NCBI RefSeq assembly: GCF_037081715.1
Contig: NZ_JAZDDH010000001.1
Location: 806,001 to 870,000, forward strand
DNA from: Halalkalicoccus sp. CG83
Lineage (GTDB): Archaea > Halobacteriota > Halobacteria > Halobacteriales > Halalkalicoccaceae
Direction of reading: 5' to 3'
Length of the DNA stretch: 64,000 bases
Part shown: positions 44,805-53,738 of the stretch, piece after piece
Position numbering within the stretch: the first letter of the stretch is position 1
Layout: the number at the start of each line of letters is the position of its first letter
Position numbers and translations under genes: made by a program
Notes under the pieces: generated by a model
Told to the model about the DNA's origin: nothing
Databases searched by the model: none
The model's input: only the letters and a program-made list of their open reading frames with translations

Positions 44805-45536
44805 TCACACGAGATCGCCGCGTCCGCGAGCCGAGGGGTTGTGCTCGGTCGAGGGGATCTCGCCGGTCTCGGCGAGACTCTTGAAGCGCCGCAGCGCCTC
44901 GCCCGCGACCGCGTCGGGCGCGACGTTCAGCCGCTCGATCACCGACGATCCGAGCGCACCTCCCGGTGGGTCCACGCGAACGCTGAGCGTCACCTCCGTC
45001 CCCCGATCGCCCGGCGCCTCCCGGAACCGAAGCGAACCCTCGCCGGACACCCTCGAACCCTCGAGGGACTCCCAGCGGAGGAGCTCGCCCGGCCGTTCCT
45101 CGACGATCCGAGTCTCCCACTCCACGCTCCGTCCGAGCGGAGCGTCCACCGTCCAGCGCTGACGGTCGTCGTTCGCGTCGCTCACCTCGCCCGCCCGCCC
45201 CACGATTCGCGATAGCTGCTGGGGATCCCGCCAGATCTCGTAGAGTTCGTCCGCGGGTCTCCCGACGGTGACCGATCGTTCCACCTCTACCCCGCTCTCG
45301 CGGCCTTCGGCGGCGTCTCCGGCGCTCGTCCCGGGAGTGGACGGACGGTCGCTCCCGCGAACGCCCCGGTAGAGCAGCACCCCGCCGGCGAGCGCCGCTA
45401 CCGTTCCGACGACCGAGCGTCGTCCGAGGCCGTACAACACGAGCGCCCCGCCGAGCGCCGTGGAGGCGATCCGCTCCCAGCCTCCTGGATCGGCGTCGAT
45501 CGACTTCGAGGCTCGCTCCTCCGGGTGAGCGGTCAT
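44805..45536 (-). CDS. Membrane-anchored SRPBCC protein
   Basis: 243 residues from ATG 45536 (MTAHPEERAS). Two weak helices near the N-terminus (IASTALGGALVLYGLG and SVVGTVAALAGGVLLYRGV, DUF2892-like) are followed by a Polyketide_cyc2/SRPBCC domain (about 85-220: VEVERSVTVGRPADELYEIW, WETRIVEERPGELLRWESL, EVTLSVRVDPPG). Such proteins bind hydrophobic ligands; haloarchaeal ones have no assigned role. Confidence 0.85.
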   Translation of the reverse strand: MTAHPEERASKSIDADPGGWERIASTALGGALVLYGLGRRSVVGTVAALAGGVLLYRGVRGSDRPSTPGTSAGDAAEGRESGVEVERSVTVGRPADELYEIWRDPQQLSRIVGRAGEVSDANDDRQRWTVDAPLGRSVEWETRIVEERPGELLRWESLEGSRVSGEGSLRFREAPGDRGTEVTLSVRVDPPGGALGSSVIERLNVAPDAVAGEALRRFKSLAETGEIPSTEHNPSARGRGDLV

Positions 45537-45932
45537 GCTACCGCCCCCTCTCGGCGATCCGACACGGCGGCCCTCACGCCGCCGTCGCGGTGGTCGATCC
45601 TGGTTCCGGAACCCGTCACTCCGATCGTCGTACCGCGGTTGCGGTGGTGGATGCTCCAGTTCATCGCTGTGTGTTACCGCCGCTCGAGGAGGTAGTGTGT
45701 GGAGTCGGCTCTTGGCCGTTGTGCCTGCAGATGCGACGGTCAGGGCCCGGTCCGGGATCGAACGACGGCTCGACCCGTTCCCGCCCCCGTCCGGACTCGG
45801 GAGCAGTCCGCGATGCGGCGGTGCCGACGAGCGAAGTACCCGACGCGTGAGGAGGCGACGAACGCGCGTTCTCCGACGGACGATCAACTCAAAAAGGATA
45901 AAATTTATTACATAACGGTCATACTAAGCGTC
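45537..45932. other. Intergenic, about 400 bp
   Basis: Divergent promoters for the SRPBCC gene and the helical protein. An AT-rich block GGATAAAATTTATTA (45896-45910) lies about 25-35 nt before ATG 45933. No gene seen. Confidence 0.4.
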
Positions 45933-46205
45933 ATGAGCATCGCCGTGCCCGACGCGAAACTGATCGAGGAGGCGGAACTCCAGGTGAACGAGGCCGAGTA
46001 CGCGGGCGCGTGGTCGACCTATCGCGAGCTCCGCGAGTCGGTGGACGACGCCGATCACGACGAACGGACGCTTCGGGTGCTGGACGAGGCCGAGCAGGCC
46101 GCCGAGGCGTCGTTCCGAACCGGCGCGGTGGGCTTCGAGAGCCGGATGCGAACGCTGCTGTTCGTCGCCCGACGGCTCGCCGAGGCGGCCGAAGCGCAGC
46201 CGTAG
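45933..46205 (+). CDS. Small helical protein
   Basis: 90 residues from ATG 45933, with a TATA-like stretch upstream. All-helical and acidic (AKLIEEAELQVNEAEYAGAW, ERTLRVLDEAEQAAEASF, MRTLLFVARRLAEAAEA). No domain recognised; the repeated helical hairpins resemble a small TPR-like or bundle fold. Confidence 0.65.
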   Translation: MSIAVPDAKLIEEAELQVNEAEYAGAWSTYRELRESVDDADHDERTLRVLDEAEQAAEASFRTGAVGFESRMRTLLFVARRLAEAAEAQP

Positions 46206-46371
46206 GACCGTTCGAGAGGCCGGTATACGGCACCGTCGACGCGCTCGGGAGGCCGATCGGTACCGGATCGACCGGCTTCCAGCGACTTCCTCGGGAGCGT
46301 GGTTCACAGCCGCGAGTTGGCCGTTCCGAGCAGGCGACCGCCGATCGATCCACGACTCGTCGGTCCGTCCC

Positions 46372-47361
46372 TCAGACGTTCGGCAGCACCTCGTCGCCCA
46401 TCAGCTCGATCGACTCGCAGGCGCGCTCGTAGGGGAGGCCGGGCCAGTGCGAACGGACGACGACGTAGCTCGCGTCGAACTCCTCCTCGTAGCGTTCGAT
46501 CTCCGCACAGACCTCCGCCGGCGTTCCGAGCAGGAACCGGTCCTCCGCGAGTTCGTCGAACGGTCTGTGGAGGTCCGCAGCGTCCTCCATCGCCTCGTCC
46601 TGCCCCCACGAGATGTACCGTTGATACTTCTCCTCGAGGTGTTCGCGGGCGATCTCGAGCGCCTCCTCACTCGTTGGAGCGACGAACGCCTCGCGGATCG
46701 CCGGCACCGCGGTGTCCTCGCCACGGCTCGTTCGGATCGGATCGTACTGCTCGCGTTTCTGCGTCGCGATCTCGTCGATCGTCGAGTGGGGGTTGACGAG
46801 CCACGCGTCCGAGAGACGGGCGGCGCGCTCGACGGCTCGATCGGAGTTCGCGGCCAGCCAGACCGGTAGCGGGTCCTCGGGTCGGATCGGGATCGAGACA
46901 TCGTCGAGCGAGTAGAACTCGCCGTCGTGGCTGACGCGCTCCTCGGTAAGCAACCGCCGGAGGAGGTCGAGCCCCTCGACGAGTCGGGGAACGCGCTCGC
47001 GCTTGGGCACGTCGAACGCCTCGAACTCGACGTCCCGGTAGCCTGCCCCGACGCCGAGGATCGTCCGCCCGTCGTGGAGTGCATCGATCGTGGCGATCTG
47101 TTCCGCGATCTCGACTGGGTGATGGAGGGGAAGGAGAACGACGCCGGTCGCGATCTCCATCGACTCGACCTCGCCGGTGAGTCGCGCGAGGAAGGGCAGT
47201 AGCTGTAGCTGCGTAAAGTCCGAGAGGTAGTGTTGGCCCGTCATCACCCCGTCGAACCCCGACTCGTCGGCCGTCCTCGCGATCCGGAGCATCCCTTCCC
47301 GGAGCTCGAGGCCGCTCTCCCGCGTCGCCGTCTGTGGGTTGGCGTACACGCCGAATCTCAT
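46372..47361 (-). CDS. LLM-class flavin oxidoreductase
   Basis: 329 residues, luciferase-like (beta/alpha)8 monooxygenase. MRFGVYANPQT, SGFDGVMTGQHYLSDFT, IATGVVLLPLHHPVEIAEQIATI, LGVGAGYRDVEFEAF and VWLAANSDRAVERAARLSDAW are the conserved strands and the FMN/F420-phosphate site of the family. It probably uses FMNH2 or F420; substrate unknown. Divergent from the epimerase gene at 47483. Confidence 0.88.
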   Translation of the reverse strand: MRFGVYANPQTATRESGLELREGMLRIARTADESGFDGVMTGQHYLSDFTQLQLLPFLARLTGEVESMEIATGVVLLPLHHPVEIAEQIATIDALHDGRTILGVGAGYRDVEFEAFDVPKRERVPRLVEGLDLLRRLLTEERVSHDGEFYSLDDVSIPIRPEDPLPVWLAANSDRAVERAARLSDAWLVNPHSTIDEIATQKREQYDPIRTSRGEDTAVPAIREAFVAPTSEEALEIAREHLEEKYQRYISWGQDEAMEDAADLHRPFDELAEDRFLLGTPAEVCAEIERYEEEFDASYVVVRSHWPGLPYERACESIELMGDEVLPNV

Positions 47362-47482
47362 GGCGGGGGATCGGTCGTTCCCCGCTTAAGCGTTCGGAGG
47401 AGCGTGGCGCGTCCTCCGACGACCCATCGCTGGAGGACGTCTCCGGGTGGCGAGTTATACGGACGGAGCGTGAACTCGCTCC

Positions 47483-48484
47483 ATGCGAGTACTCCTCGTC
47501 GGCGGGACGGGACTCATCAGCACGGCGATCACCCGGGAACTCGTCGCGGCCGACCACGACGTCGTCTGCTTCACCCGCGGCGAGTCGGACGCACGGGTCC
47601 CCGACTCCGTCGAGTTCGTCCACGGCGACCGAAACGACGTCGAACGGCTCCGCGAACTCCGGGCGCTCGAGATCGACTGTGTGATCGACATGGTCTGTTT
47701 CACCCCCGAACGGGCCGAGGAGGCGGTCTCGGCGTTCGGGAACGCGATCGAACAGTACGTCTTCTGCTCGACGGTCGACGTCTACCACCGGCCGCCAGAG
47801 CGCAACCCCGTTACGGAGAGCGCCGCCCGCGAACCCGCGGTCAGCGAGTACGGCGCGAGGAAGGCGGCCGCCGAGGACGTCCTGCTCGACGCCCACGGCG
47901 AGGCGTTCGCGACGACGGTCATCAGGCCTTGGAGCACCTACGGCGAGGGCGGACCCGTACTCCACACGCTCGGAACCGGGACCTACTACGTCGATCGAAT
48001 CCGGAAGGGAAAGCCGATCGTCGTCCACGGCGACGGCACCTCGCTGTGGGGCCCCTGTCACCGCGAGGACGTCGCCCGCGCGTTCGTGAACGCGGTCGGA
48101 AACCGCACGGCCTACGGCGAGGCCTACCACGTCACGAGCGAGGAGGTCATCACCTGGAACCAGTACCACCGGCGGGTCGCCAGCGCGCTCGGCGCGCCCG
48201 AACCCGACCTCGTCCACGTCCCGACCGAACTGCTCGTCGCCGCCGTCCCGGATCGGACGGGGATGCTCGAGGATCACTTCCGGTACAGCACCGTCTTCGA
48301 CAACGCGAAGGCCCGCCGCGACCTCGACTTCGAGTATACGATCCCTTTCGAGGAGGGCGTTCGCCGGACCGTCGAGTGCCTCGACGCGGAGGACGCGATC
48401 GAGCCGTGGGACGACGAGAACGACGACGACCTGATCGCCGCCTGGCGCGATTCGACCGCCGAGTTCCGAGCGCGCCTCGAGTAG
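47483..48484 (+). CDS. NAD-dependent epimerase/dehydratase
   Basis: 333 residues. VLLVGGTGLISTAITREL is an altered Rossmann GxxGxxS motif; a CSTVDVYH loop and RPWSTYGEGG occur, but the usual YxxxK is replaced by EYGARK. This is an atypical extended SDR related to epimerase-like RNA-binding or sugar-nucleotide enzymes. Substrate unknown. Confidence 0.8.
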   Translation: MRVLLVGGTGLISTAITRELVAADHDVVCFTRGESDARVPDSVEFVHGDRNDVERLRELRALEIDCVIDMVCFTPERAEEAVSAFGNAIEQYVFCSTVDVYHRPPERNPVTESAAREPAVSEYGARKAAAEDVLLDAHGEAFATTVIRPWSTYGEGGPVLHTLGTGTYYVDRIRKGKPIVVHGDGTSLWGPCHREDVARAFVNAVGNRTAYGEAYHVTSEEVITWNQYHRRVASALGAPEPDLVHVPTELLVAAVPDRTGMLEDHFRYSTVFDNAKARRDLDFEYTIPFEEGVRRTVECLDAEDAIEPWDDENDDDLIAAWRDSTAEFRARLE

Positions 48485-48603
48485 TCGCCGAACACCGATG
48501 GCACGACTGGCGGGACCAGAGCCGCGATAGGGTCGAACCGATCGACGGCTCGAAGCCACGTCGTCGACGGTCGCGGGGCCGGAGACTCGGGGTCAGAGAC
48601 GGC

Positions 48604-49569
48604 TCACGAAGGTGTGTGCAGCGAGGATCGGACGACGACCGTGCTCGTCGGTTCCACGGCCGACGTTCGGGTAACGGTCTCGGATGGGTCGAGTTCGATC
48701 GTCGTCTCGGTCCTCTCCTCGTCGACGACGATCGTCTCGTCGTGGTCGGCGTACTCGTCGTGGGTGATCGTCAGTTCGTACTCGCCGTACGGGACCTCCT
48801 GTACCGTCGTCACGCCCGCGCCGTCGGTGGTTCCGTCGAGCGTCTCACCACTTTCGTTGGTGAGGACGACCTCCGCGTCCTCTCCCTCTCCGTTTCTCGC
48901 GTCGAGGACCATGACCTGGACGTACCCGACGTCCTCGGCGTCGCTCGCCGCTGGTGGCGCGCTAGGAGAGCCGACGTGATCCCACGATCCGATGCGGTCG
49001 CCGTCGGCGTCGTAGAGACGGATCACGCCGCCGTCCTCGTTCAGGGCCTTCTCGCCCCTCTGGAACTGGATCGTGTAGGTCCCATCGGGCTCGATCACGA
49101 CGCCCTCCTCAATCGAGATCCGCTGGTCCGAGCTGTCGGTCTCGACCTCCCAGCCGCCGATCGGGAGCGGGAGTTCGTCGTTCGTGTTCGAGAGGGTGAT
49201 CTCGTCGTGATCGAGTCAGCTCTCGCTCTCCATATGGGTGACTCCCGCGAGTCGGATCTCGTCGGGACTGGCGTACTCCTCGGCGGGTTCGCCCTCACCG
49301 CCATCCTCCGGCGGGGGGCTCTCGTTGCCCTCTTCACGATCGTTCCCGTTCGTCTCGTTCTCTCCGGCGTTCGGTCCCTCCTCTCCGTCGTCATCGGCCT
49401 CGCCGTCGGCTTTCTCCAGATCGTCACCCTCGTCGTTCTCGGCGTCCTCGCCCTCGGAGGGACCGTCGGTATCCCAGCCGGCATAACCGACGAGGAGGAT
49501 GCACGCCATCAGCGTCAGTACCACGATCGTCCGGCCACGGGAGATCTCACCAGGTAACACGTGTCTCAA
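48604..49569 (-). pseudogene. LTD lipoprotein paralogue, decayed
   Basis: Paralogue of the 28530 gene. One frame runs from a TTG at 49569 (or GTG 49560) to 48604 with an in-frame TGA at 49216-49218. Upstream of it: a signal-like VVLTLMACILLVGYAGW whose lipobox Cys is Tyr, an acidic linker, then DEIRLAGVTHMESES. Downstream, LDHDEITLSNTNDELPLPIGGW, VIEPDGTYTIQFQRGE, LYDADGDRIGSWDHVGS and a carboxypeptidase-regulatory-like domain (GYVQVMVLDARNGEG, PYGEYELTITHDEY). The intact copy has Asp at the TGA position (MESDSDLDSDEIT). Loss of ATG, lipobox and frame integrity shows it is non-functional as a lipoprotein. Confidence 0.8.
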
Positions 49570-49741
49570 TCCTCTGAGTTCGCGTGGAAGACATATTTGA
49601 TTCGTTATTCAATCGTCTGCACGAAACACCGAGGTGACAGGTCGCACGATGGTCGCCACGAACTCCGTACCGGATCGGTCGGACCTACAGACACTCCGAC
49701 TATTACTCGATTGCAAACGAGATTCCATCAACTGTATTTCC

Positions 49742-49769
49742 TTCCGGAATATATAATACGGTTCCGGAA
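49742..49769. promoter_or_regulatory. Twin TTCCGGAA palindromes around TATA
   Basis: TTCCGGAA at 49742-49749 and at 49762-49769 flank ATATATAATACG, 20 bp centre to centre, 20-47 bp before ATG 49789. This resembles a two-site operator around the promoter. The 40 bases up to the ATG match those of the first cassette at 26 positions without gaps, including the CGGAAC half of the second palindrome. Confidence 0.55.
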
Positions 49770-49788
49770 CCCCTCTAACGGGAATCCA

Positions 49789-50451
49789 ATGGAATCCACA
49801 GAGGACGCTTCGTCGGACGCACAGTCGCCGACGCCTGGTCCGAGTCACCCGGTCTCCAGACGCGATGTCGTCATCGGGAGCGGTGTCGCAGCGGGAATGC
49901 TGTCCATCGGGGTCAGCCCTACAAGGGCGGACGACTCCGAGGACGGCTCGGACGGTGTCGATACGAGATGTCTCGTTACCGTCACCGTGACCGGACTGGA
50001 GGCGGAGGGCCCGATGAGCGACGTTCACGTGACCCTCGGCACAGAGGAGAAGCTGACCGATGAATCGGGCGTGGTGACGTTCGAGGTGGGGACCGGCGCC
50101 TACGAGCTGAGGGTCGAGAAGGATCGATGGGAGTCCGTCTCTGAGACGCTGACGGTCGACGGGACGGAGAAAAAGCTGCAGATCCCCCTTCACATCGACT
50201 GGTACGACGACCTGTGTGTCATCGTCCGGGACGCCTCGTGTGGATGCCCGATCAAGAAGGCGACGGTCTCGGTGTCGGGTCACGGGTCGGACCACACCGA
50301 CAGACGCGGGGTCGTGTTGATGATGCTCGAGGCGCAGTTGGAGTCGACCGAGTACGAACTCACCGTCACCGCGGACGGCTACCGGAAGGAGACGCGGCAG
50401 ATCACGATACACGGCGACGAGCGGCTCACGGTCGAACTGCTGGCGAAGTAG
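49789..50451 (+). CDS. Tat-exported protein, two Ig-like domains
   Basis: 220 residues from ATG 49789 (MESTEDASSD). PVSRRDVVIGSGVAAGMLSIG is a Tat signal. Two carboxypeptidase-regulatory-like domains follow: about 58-133 (VTVTVTGLEAEGPMSDVHV, LTDESGVVTFEV, RVEKDRWESVSETLTVDG), homologous to the single domain of the 27729 gene, and about 140-220 (VIVRDASCGCPIKKATVSV, TDRRGVVLMML, YELTVTADGYRKETRQITI). No lipobox. It lies between and opposite to the LTD copy and the second beta-helix gene. Confidence 0.82.
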   Translation: MESTEDASSDAQSPTPGPSHPVSRRDVVIGSGVAAGMLSIGVSPTRADDSEDGSDGVDTRCLVTVTVTGLEAEGPMSDVHVTLGTEEKLTDESGVVTFEVGTGAYELRVEKDRWESVSETLTVDGTEKKLQIPLHIDWYDDLCVIVRDASCGCPIKKATVSVSGHGSDHTDRRGVVLMMLEAQLESTEYELTVTADGYRKETRQITIHGDERLTVELLAK

Positions 50452-50629
50452 AGTCCGGAACGGCGCTTTCGTCGCCCCAGTGATTGTTCGGTCGAGCGAC
50501 CGTCGTCGTCGCGGCGAGTGTAGACTACGAATGGAGCGATCCGTCTCCCGTCTTCTCCGAAGAGCATCACCGACAATGGACGACCGTTCGCTCTCTGGGG
50601 ATCGAGCCACGGGAGGGATCGCTCGAGCC

Positions 50630-52309
50630 TTAGAACCAGAGCCCGGTGGGCTGGCCGTTGAACGAGACGTCGACGGGCGAATCGGCGCTGAACCCGGTGA
50701 TCTCACCTGTGAAGATGAACGAGTCCGGCTCGCGCGTCGTTCGGCCCGCCACCGTCGAGTCGCTGATCTCGTCGTAGGAGTTGATCGTCCCGCCGTACGT
50801 GGTCGATTTCTCGACGTCGCCGGCGAACTCGAGTTCATAGTTGGCCGTCTCACCCCGACCTTCGATGGTTATCACCGTTGCGCCGAACTGATTGGGGTTC
50901 ACCGTTTCGCCGTTGATCGAGACGTCGGGCGAGGCGCTGGCGCTGAGGCTTGTGATCTCGCCGTCGATGACGTAGGAATCCGGCTCGTTGGTTGTCCAGC
51001 CCGCGACGATTGTGTCGAGGTCGTCGCCATCGTAGGCGGTGATCTCGTCATTCGGATTGATCGTTCCGCCGTACGCCTCGGACTTCTCGACATCACCGTC
51101 GACGGAGAACGTGTAGTACGACCGCGACCCGCCCCCGCTGACCGTGAGGATCGTCTCGCCGCCCCCGAGGTCGACCGGGGCGCCGACGCCCGACTCCCGC
51201 GGCGTGTCGGGCGCGGCGAACTGGTTGCCCTCGTCGGTCCAGTTCAGCGTGTAGCCCTCGTCGTCTTGCGGGATGTCGCCCCACCCCGAGAGGTTGAGAT
51301 TGACCTGGCGCCAGGCGAATCCCTCCTGCGTGTTCCCGCTGTTGTACGGCGGTCGTTCCGGATGCGTGAAGCGGTTGTCCTCGATCCAGACGCCCTCCCA
51401 CGGCACACCCCGAATCGCGATCGTGTTGACCGGACCACCGTCGATGTTCGTCTCGTAGGTGAAGGTGTTGTTCCGTATCACCATCTCACCGCCGGCACGG
51501 AGGTCGTAGTTCGGATCGTCCTGATCGTCGCCGACCCGCGCGCTCGCGTCGTTCTCTTCGAGACAGTGCATATCGATGCTGTGGGACTGGTGCTGAGGTC
51601 CGAAGACGTTGTTCTCGACGACGTAGCCCGAGTTCCACCAACCGTAACCGGAGATCGAGCGGCGCACCTCGTCGAAGTAGTTGTCGTGGATCTCCCCGAA
51701 TCCGCGCCAGATGGCCACGCCGTAGCCATAGCCGAGTTGATAGGACTGGTGGACGTGGTTGTGGTGGACCTCCGCCTCGGTGATCATCTCTTCGCCCTCT
51801 CCCCGTAGATGAATTGCGTTCCACGTCCAACCCCACAGCTCGCAGTTGTCGATCTCCCCGCCCGGACCGCGGAGCATGATTCCGCGCGCGAGGTTGTCGG
51901 CGTAGTCCCAGCGGGTGAACTCCTCGTCGTAACGCGCCCCGCGGATCCGGAGGCCGGTCACGCGTGGGCTCCCGAACGAGTAGAACAGCGTGTACGGCCG
52001 GCTCCCGTAGTAGCCCCGGCTGTCCGTGTAGATGAGCGCACCGTCCTGACCGTCCCACCCACGATACGAGACGAGAGTCTTCGAGCCGAGGTCGGTCATG
52101 TTGACGCCGGTGAGGTCGATCACCGCGTCGTTCGCGATCGCGATGACGTCGCTGGAGCCGTCGAGCGCCTCGAGCAGCCCATCGGCGGTCGATACCTCGA
52201 CGTCGGCCTCCGAGGGGTGAAGCTTCCCCGCCGACTCGCTGTACGCTGGTCCTCCACCGATCGGCGAGAACTCCAGGGCGTCGAGGATTCCTGAACTCGA
52301 GTAGCTCAT
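50630..52309 (-). CDS. Beta-helix protein with two beta repeats
   Basis: 559 residues, start MSYSSSGILD at 52309. Close paralogue of the 24164 gene: GKLHPSEADVEVSTADGLL, the beta-helix ladder (VTGLRIRGARYDE, IDNCELWGWTWNAIHL, VHHNHVHQSYQLGYGYG, VENNVFGPQHQSH, IRNNTF, IEDNRF) and RQVNLNLSGW are shared. It then has just two repeats: one B-like (TVSGGGSRSYYTFSVDGDVE) and one C-like (VITIEGRGETANYELEF, ending VDVSFNGQPTGLWF), without long acidic linkers. No signal peptide. Reading of the start codon overlaps the stop of a 32-codon leader ORF as ATGA. Confidence 0.87.
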   Translation of the reverse strand: MSYSSSGILDALEFSPIGGGPAYSESAGKLHPSEADVEVSTADGLLEALDGSSDVIAIANDAVIDLTGVNMTDLGSKTLVSYRGWDGQDGALIYTDSRGYYGSRPYTLFYSFGSPRVTGLRIRGARYDEEFTRWDYADNLARGIMLRGPGGEIDNCELWGWTWNAIHLRGEGEEMITEAEVHHNHVHQSYQLGYGYGVAIWRGFGEIHDNYFDEVRRSISGYGWWNSGYVVENNVFGPQHQSHSIDMHCLEENDASARVGDDQDDPNYDLRAGGEMVIRNNTFTYETNIDGGPVNTIAIRGVPWEGVWIEDNRFTHPERPPYNSGNTQEGFAWRQVNLNLSGWGDIPQDDEGYTLNWTDEGNQFAAPDTPRESGVGAPVDLGGGETILTVSGGGSRSYYTFSVDGDVEKSEAYGGTINPNDEITAYDGDDLDTIVAGWTTNEPDSYVIDGEITSLSASASPDVSINGETVNPNQFGATVITIEGRGETANYELEFAGDVEKSTTYGGTINSYDEISDSTVAGRTTREPDSFIFTGEITGFSADSPVDVSFNGQPTGLWF

Positions 52310-52404
52310 CGCGTAGACCCCTCGCCGTCCCGTCGAATCGTCTTCCAGTACGAGGCGTCACCGCTCTTCACTGGCGCCGACATCGTCGCTTCGCTAGTAG
52401 TCAT
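52306..52404 (-). CDS. Small leader ORF before second beta-helix gene
   Basis: 32 codons, MTTSEATMSAPVKSGDASYW to GEGSTR and TGA, which overlaps the beta-helix ATG as ATGA. A TATA-like AT stretch (GATAATATAC, reverse strand, about 52428-52437) lies 25-30 nt before its ATG, so transcription probably starts at this small ORF and the big gene is translated by coupling. Mirrors the leader ORF at 23998-24177. Confidence 0.45.
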   Translation of the reverse strand: MTTSEATMSAPVKSGDASYWKTIRRDGEGSTR

Positions 52405-52537
52405 CGCCTGTTCATACCGAGATCAAGTATATTATCCTTATTATTATGGTTTGTTATATGGCAATTCAACCCCTATGATTAGTACTGCGTCAAGCATGTT
52501 GGCCCGGTCCGCTCGCTGATCGGGGGCCGAGACGGCG

Positions 52538-53476
52538 TTACGACGAGGACGGGGCAGAGGACGCCTCCGCCGTCGTCCACTCTCTGGTGAGGCCGTTGTC
52601 CGGGTGGAGTGCGAGGAGGTTCAGTCCTCTCCCCTCGATGAGCCTCGCCGTCTCCGCGGGAATCGATGGCGTCGTGACGATCACGATCCCGGTGGCGTCC
52701 GCGTGCTCGGCCGCCGTTCGGAGGTGATCGAGGTCAGCCGTGGACGGGTCGCCGTGGACATCAGCCACAACCCGCGTATCCAGCAACGGCTCTTCGGCGC
52801 GGACGTGAACCGGGTACTCGCCGTCGTCGCCCGCGACCGCGACGTCCACCGCCGTTTCGAATCCACGATTCTCGAGTCGTTCCACGAGTAATTCCCGGGC
52901 CCTGATCTGCGTTTCGTACCACTCCTGCCCTCGAGCGGTCAGCGAGTACTCGTAGAGCGTCCGTTCGGCCACTCGCATCGGCGCATACGTGTTGCGACAC
53001 TCACGACACTGCATTCGATCGTCGGGATCGGCGAACTCGGCCTCGCACTCTCGACAGATGTTCCGTTGGTTGTACTCCAGGTTGGTGCCGTCGACGGCGA
53101 GTCCGCAGGTCGGACAGTGCCGGCTCCCGTCGGACCGTTCGAACTCCTTCGGCGGACTCGCATGGGTACAGTCGGCGTGTCGGACCACCGTTCGACCGAT
53201 CGTGTGCGTGCTTCCACACCGAGGACACGCCCCAATGTACTTCAGATCGGTGCTGGTACAGCCGGGACAGACGTAGGACTTGGTCGTGTACCGCTTGTTC
53301 AGGACTCCGGCATCGGCGAGGTCGTCGAGCGTGCTGGTCGTGGGACGATCCCGGTCGTCCAACATCGACGCGGCGGCCGGGTACTCGACGACGCCGTCCC
53401 GAATTCGGGGCTCAAACGACGCGTCCGGCTGGTCGTAGAGCCTTGAGACGAGACGGACCTCTCCGGCGGAAGCCAT
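52538..53476 (-). CDS. Multi-Cys zinc protein, TackOD1-like
   Basis: 312 residues. An N-terminal wHTH-like part (about 1-66, LDDLADAGVLNKRYTTKSY) leads into a cysteine-rich region with Cys at 70/73, 84/87, 103, 121/124, 141/144, 157/160 and His100, at least three zinc sites; this resembles the TackOD1 metal-binding module. The C-terminal 130 residues (ELLVERLENRGFETAVDV, VHVRAEEPLLDTRVVADVHG, TGIVIVTTPSIPAETARLIEG, LNLLAL) look like an alpha/beta nuclease-like or sensor fold; I cannot confirm an active site. Divergent paralogue at 53739. Confidence 0.72.
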   Translation of the reverse strand: MASAGEVRLVSRLYDQPDASFEPRIRDGVVEYPAAASMLDDRDRPTTSTLDDLADAGVLNKRYTTKSYVCPGCTSTDLKYIGACPRCGSTHTIGRTVVRHADCTHASPPKEFERSDGSRHCPTCGLAVDGTNLEYNQRNICRECEAEFADPDDRMQCRECRNTYAPMRVAERTLYEYSLTARGQEWYETQIRARELLVERLENRGFETAVDVAVAGDDGEYPVHVRAEEPLLDTRVVADVHGDPSTADLDHLRTAAEHADATGIVIVTTPSIPAETARLIEGRGLNLLALHPDNGLTREWTTAEASSAPSSS

Positions 53477-53738
53477 GTCGTCTCCGGCTTCGAACCTATA
53501 CTATATCAAATTACTCCAATGCCAGCAAGAGCACACAGCGGGACAGTCCGTGCTGCGGCTAACTGGCGGACGAACACGGCCGAGACATCGGCCATCGCGA
53601 CATTGTCGCACGATCGTCGGGCAAGTTCTCGACGGCGATCGACTCTCGTCCGATCGCGGATTTGCAAAAACCGTCGTGAAGACGAGATGAATAGTAACGA
53701 CTACGTAGATTCTTATGGTTGAATACGTATGACTTGCT

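Noticed and set aside
46667-48559. A 630-codon reverse frame across the LLM and epimerase genes.
   Set aside because: It crosses two well-supported genes in other frames, has antisense composition and no recognisable motifs.
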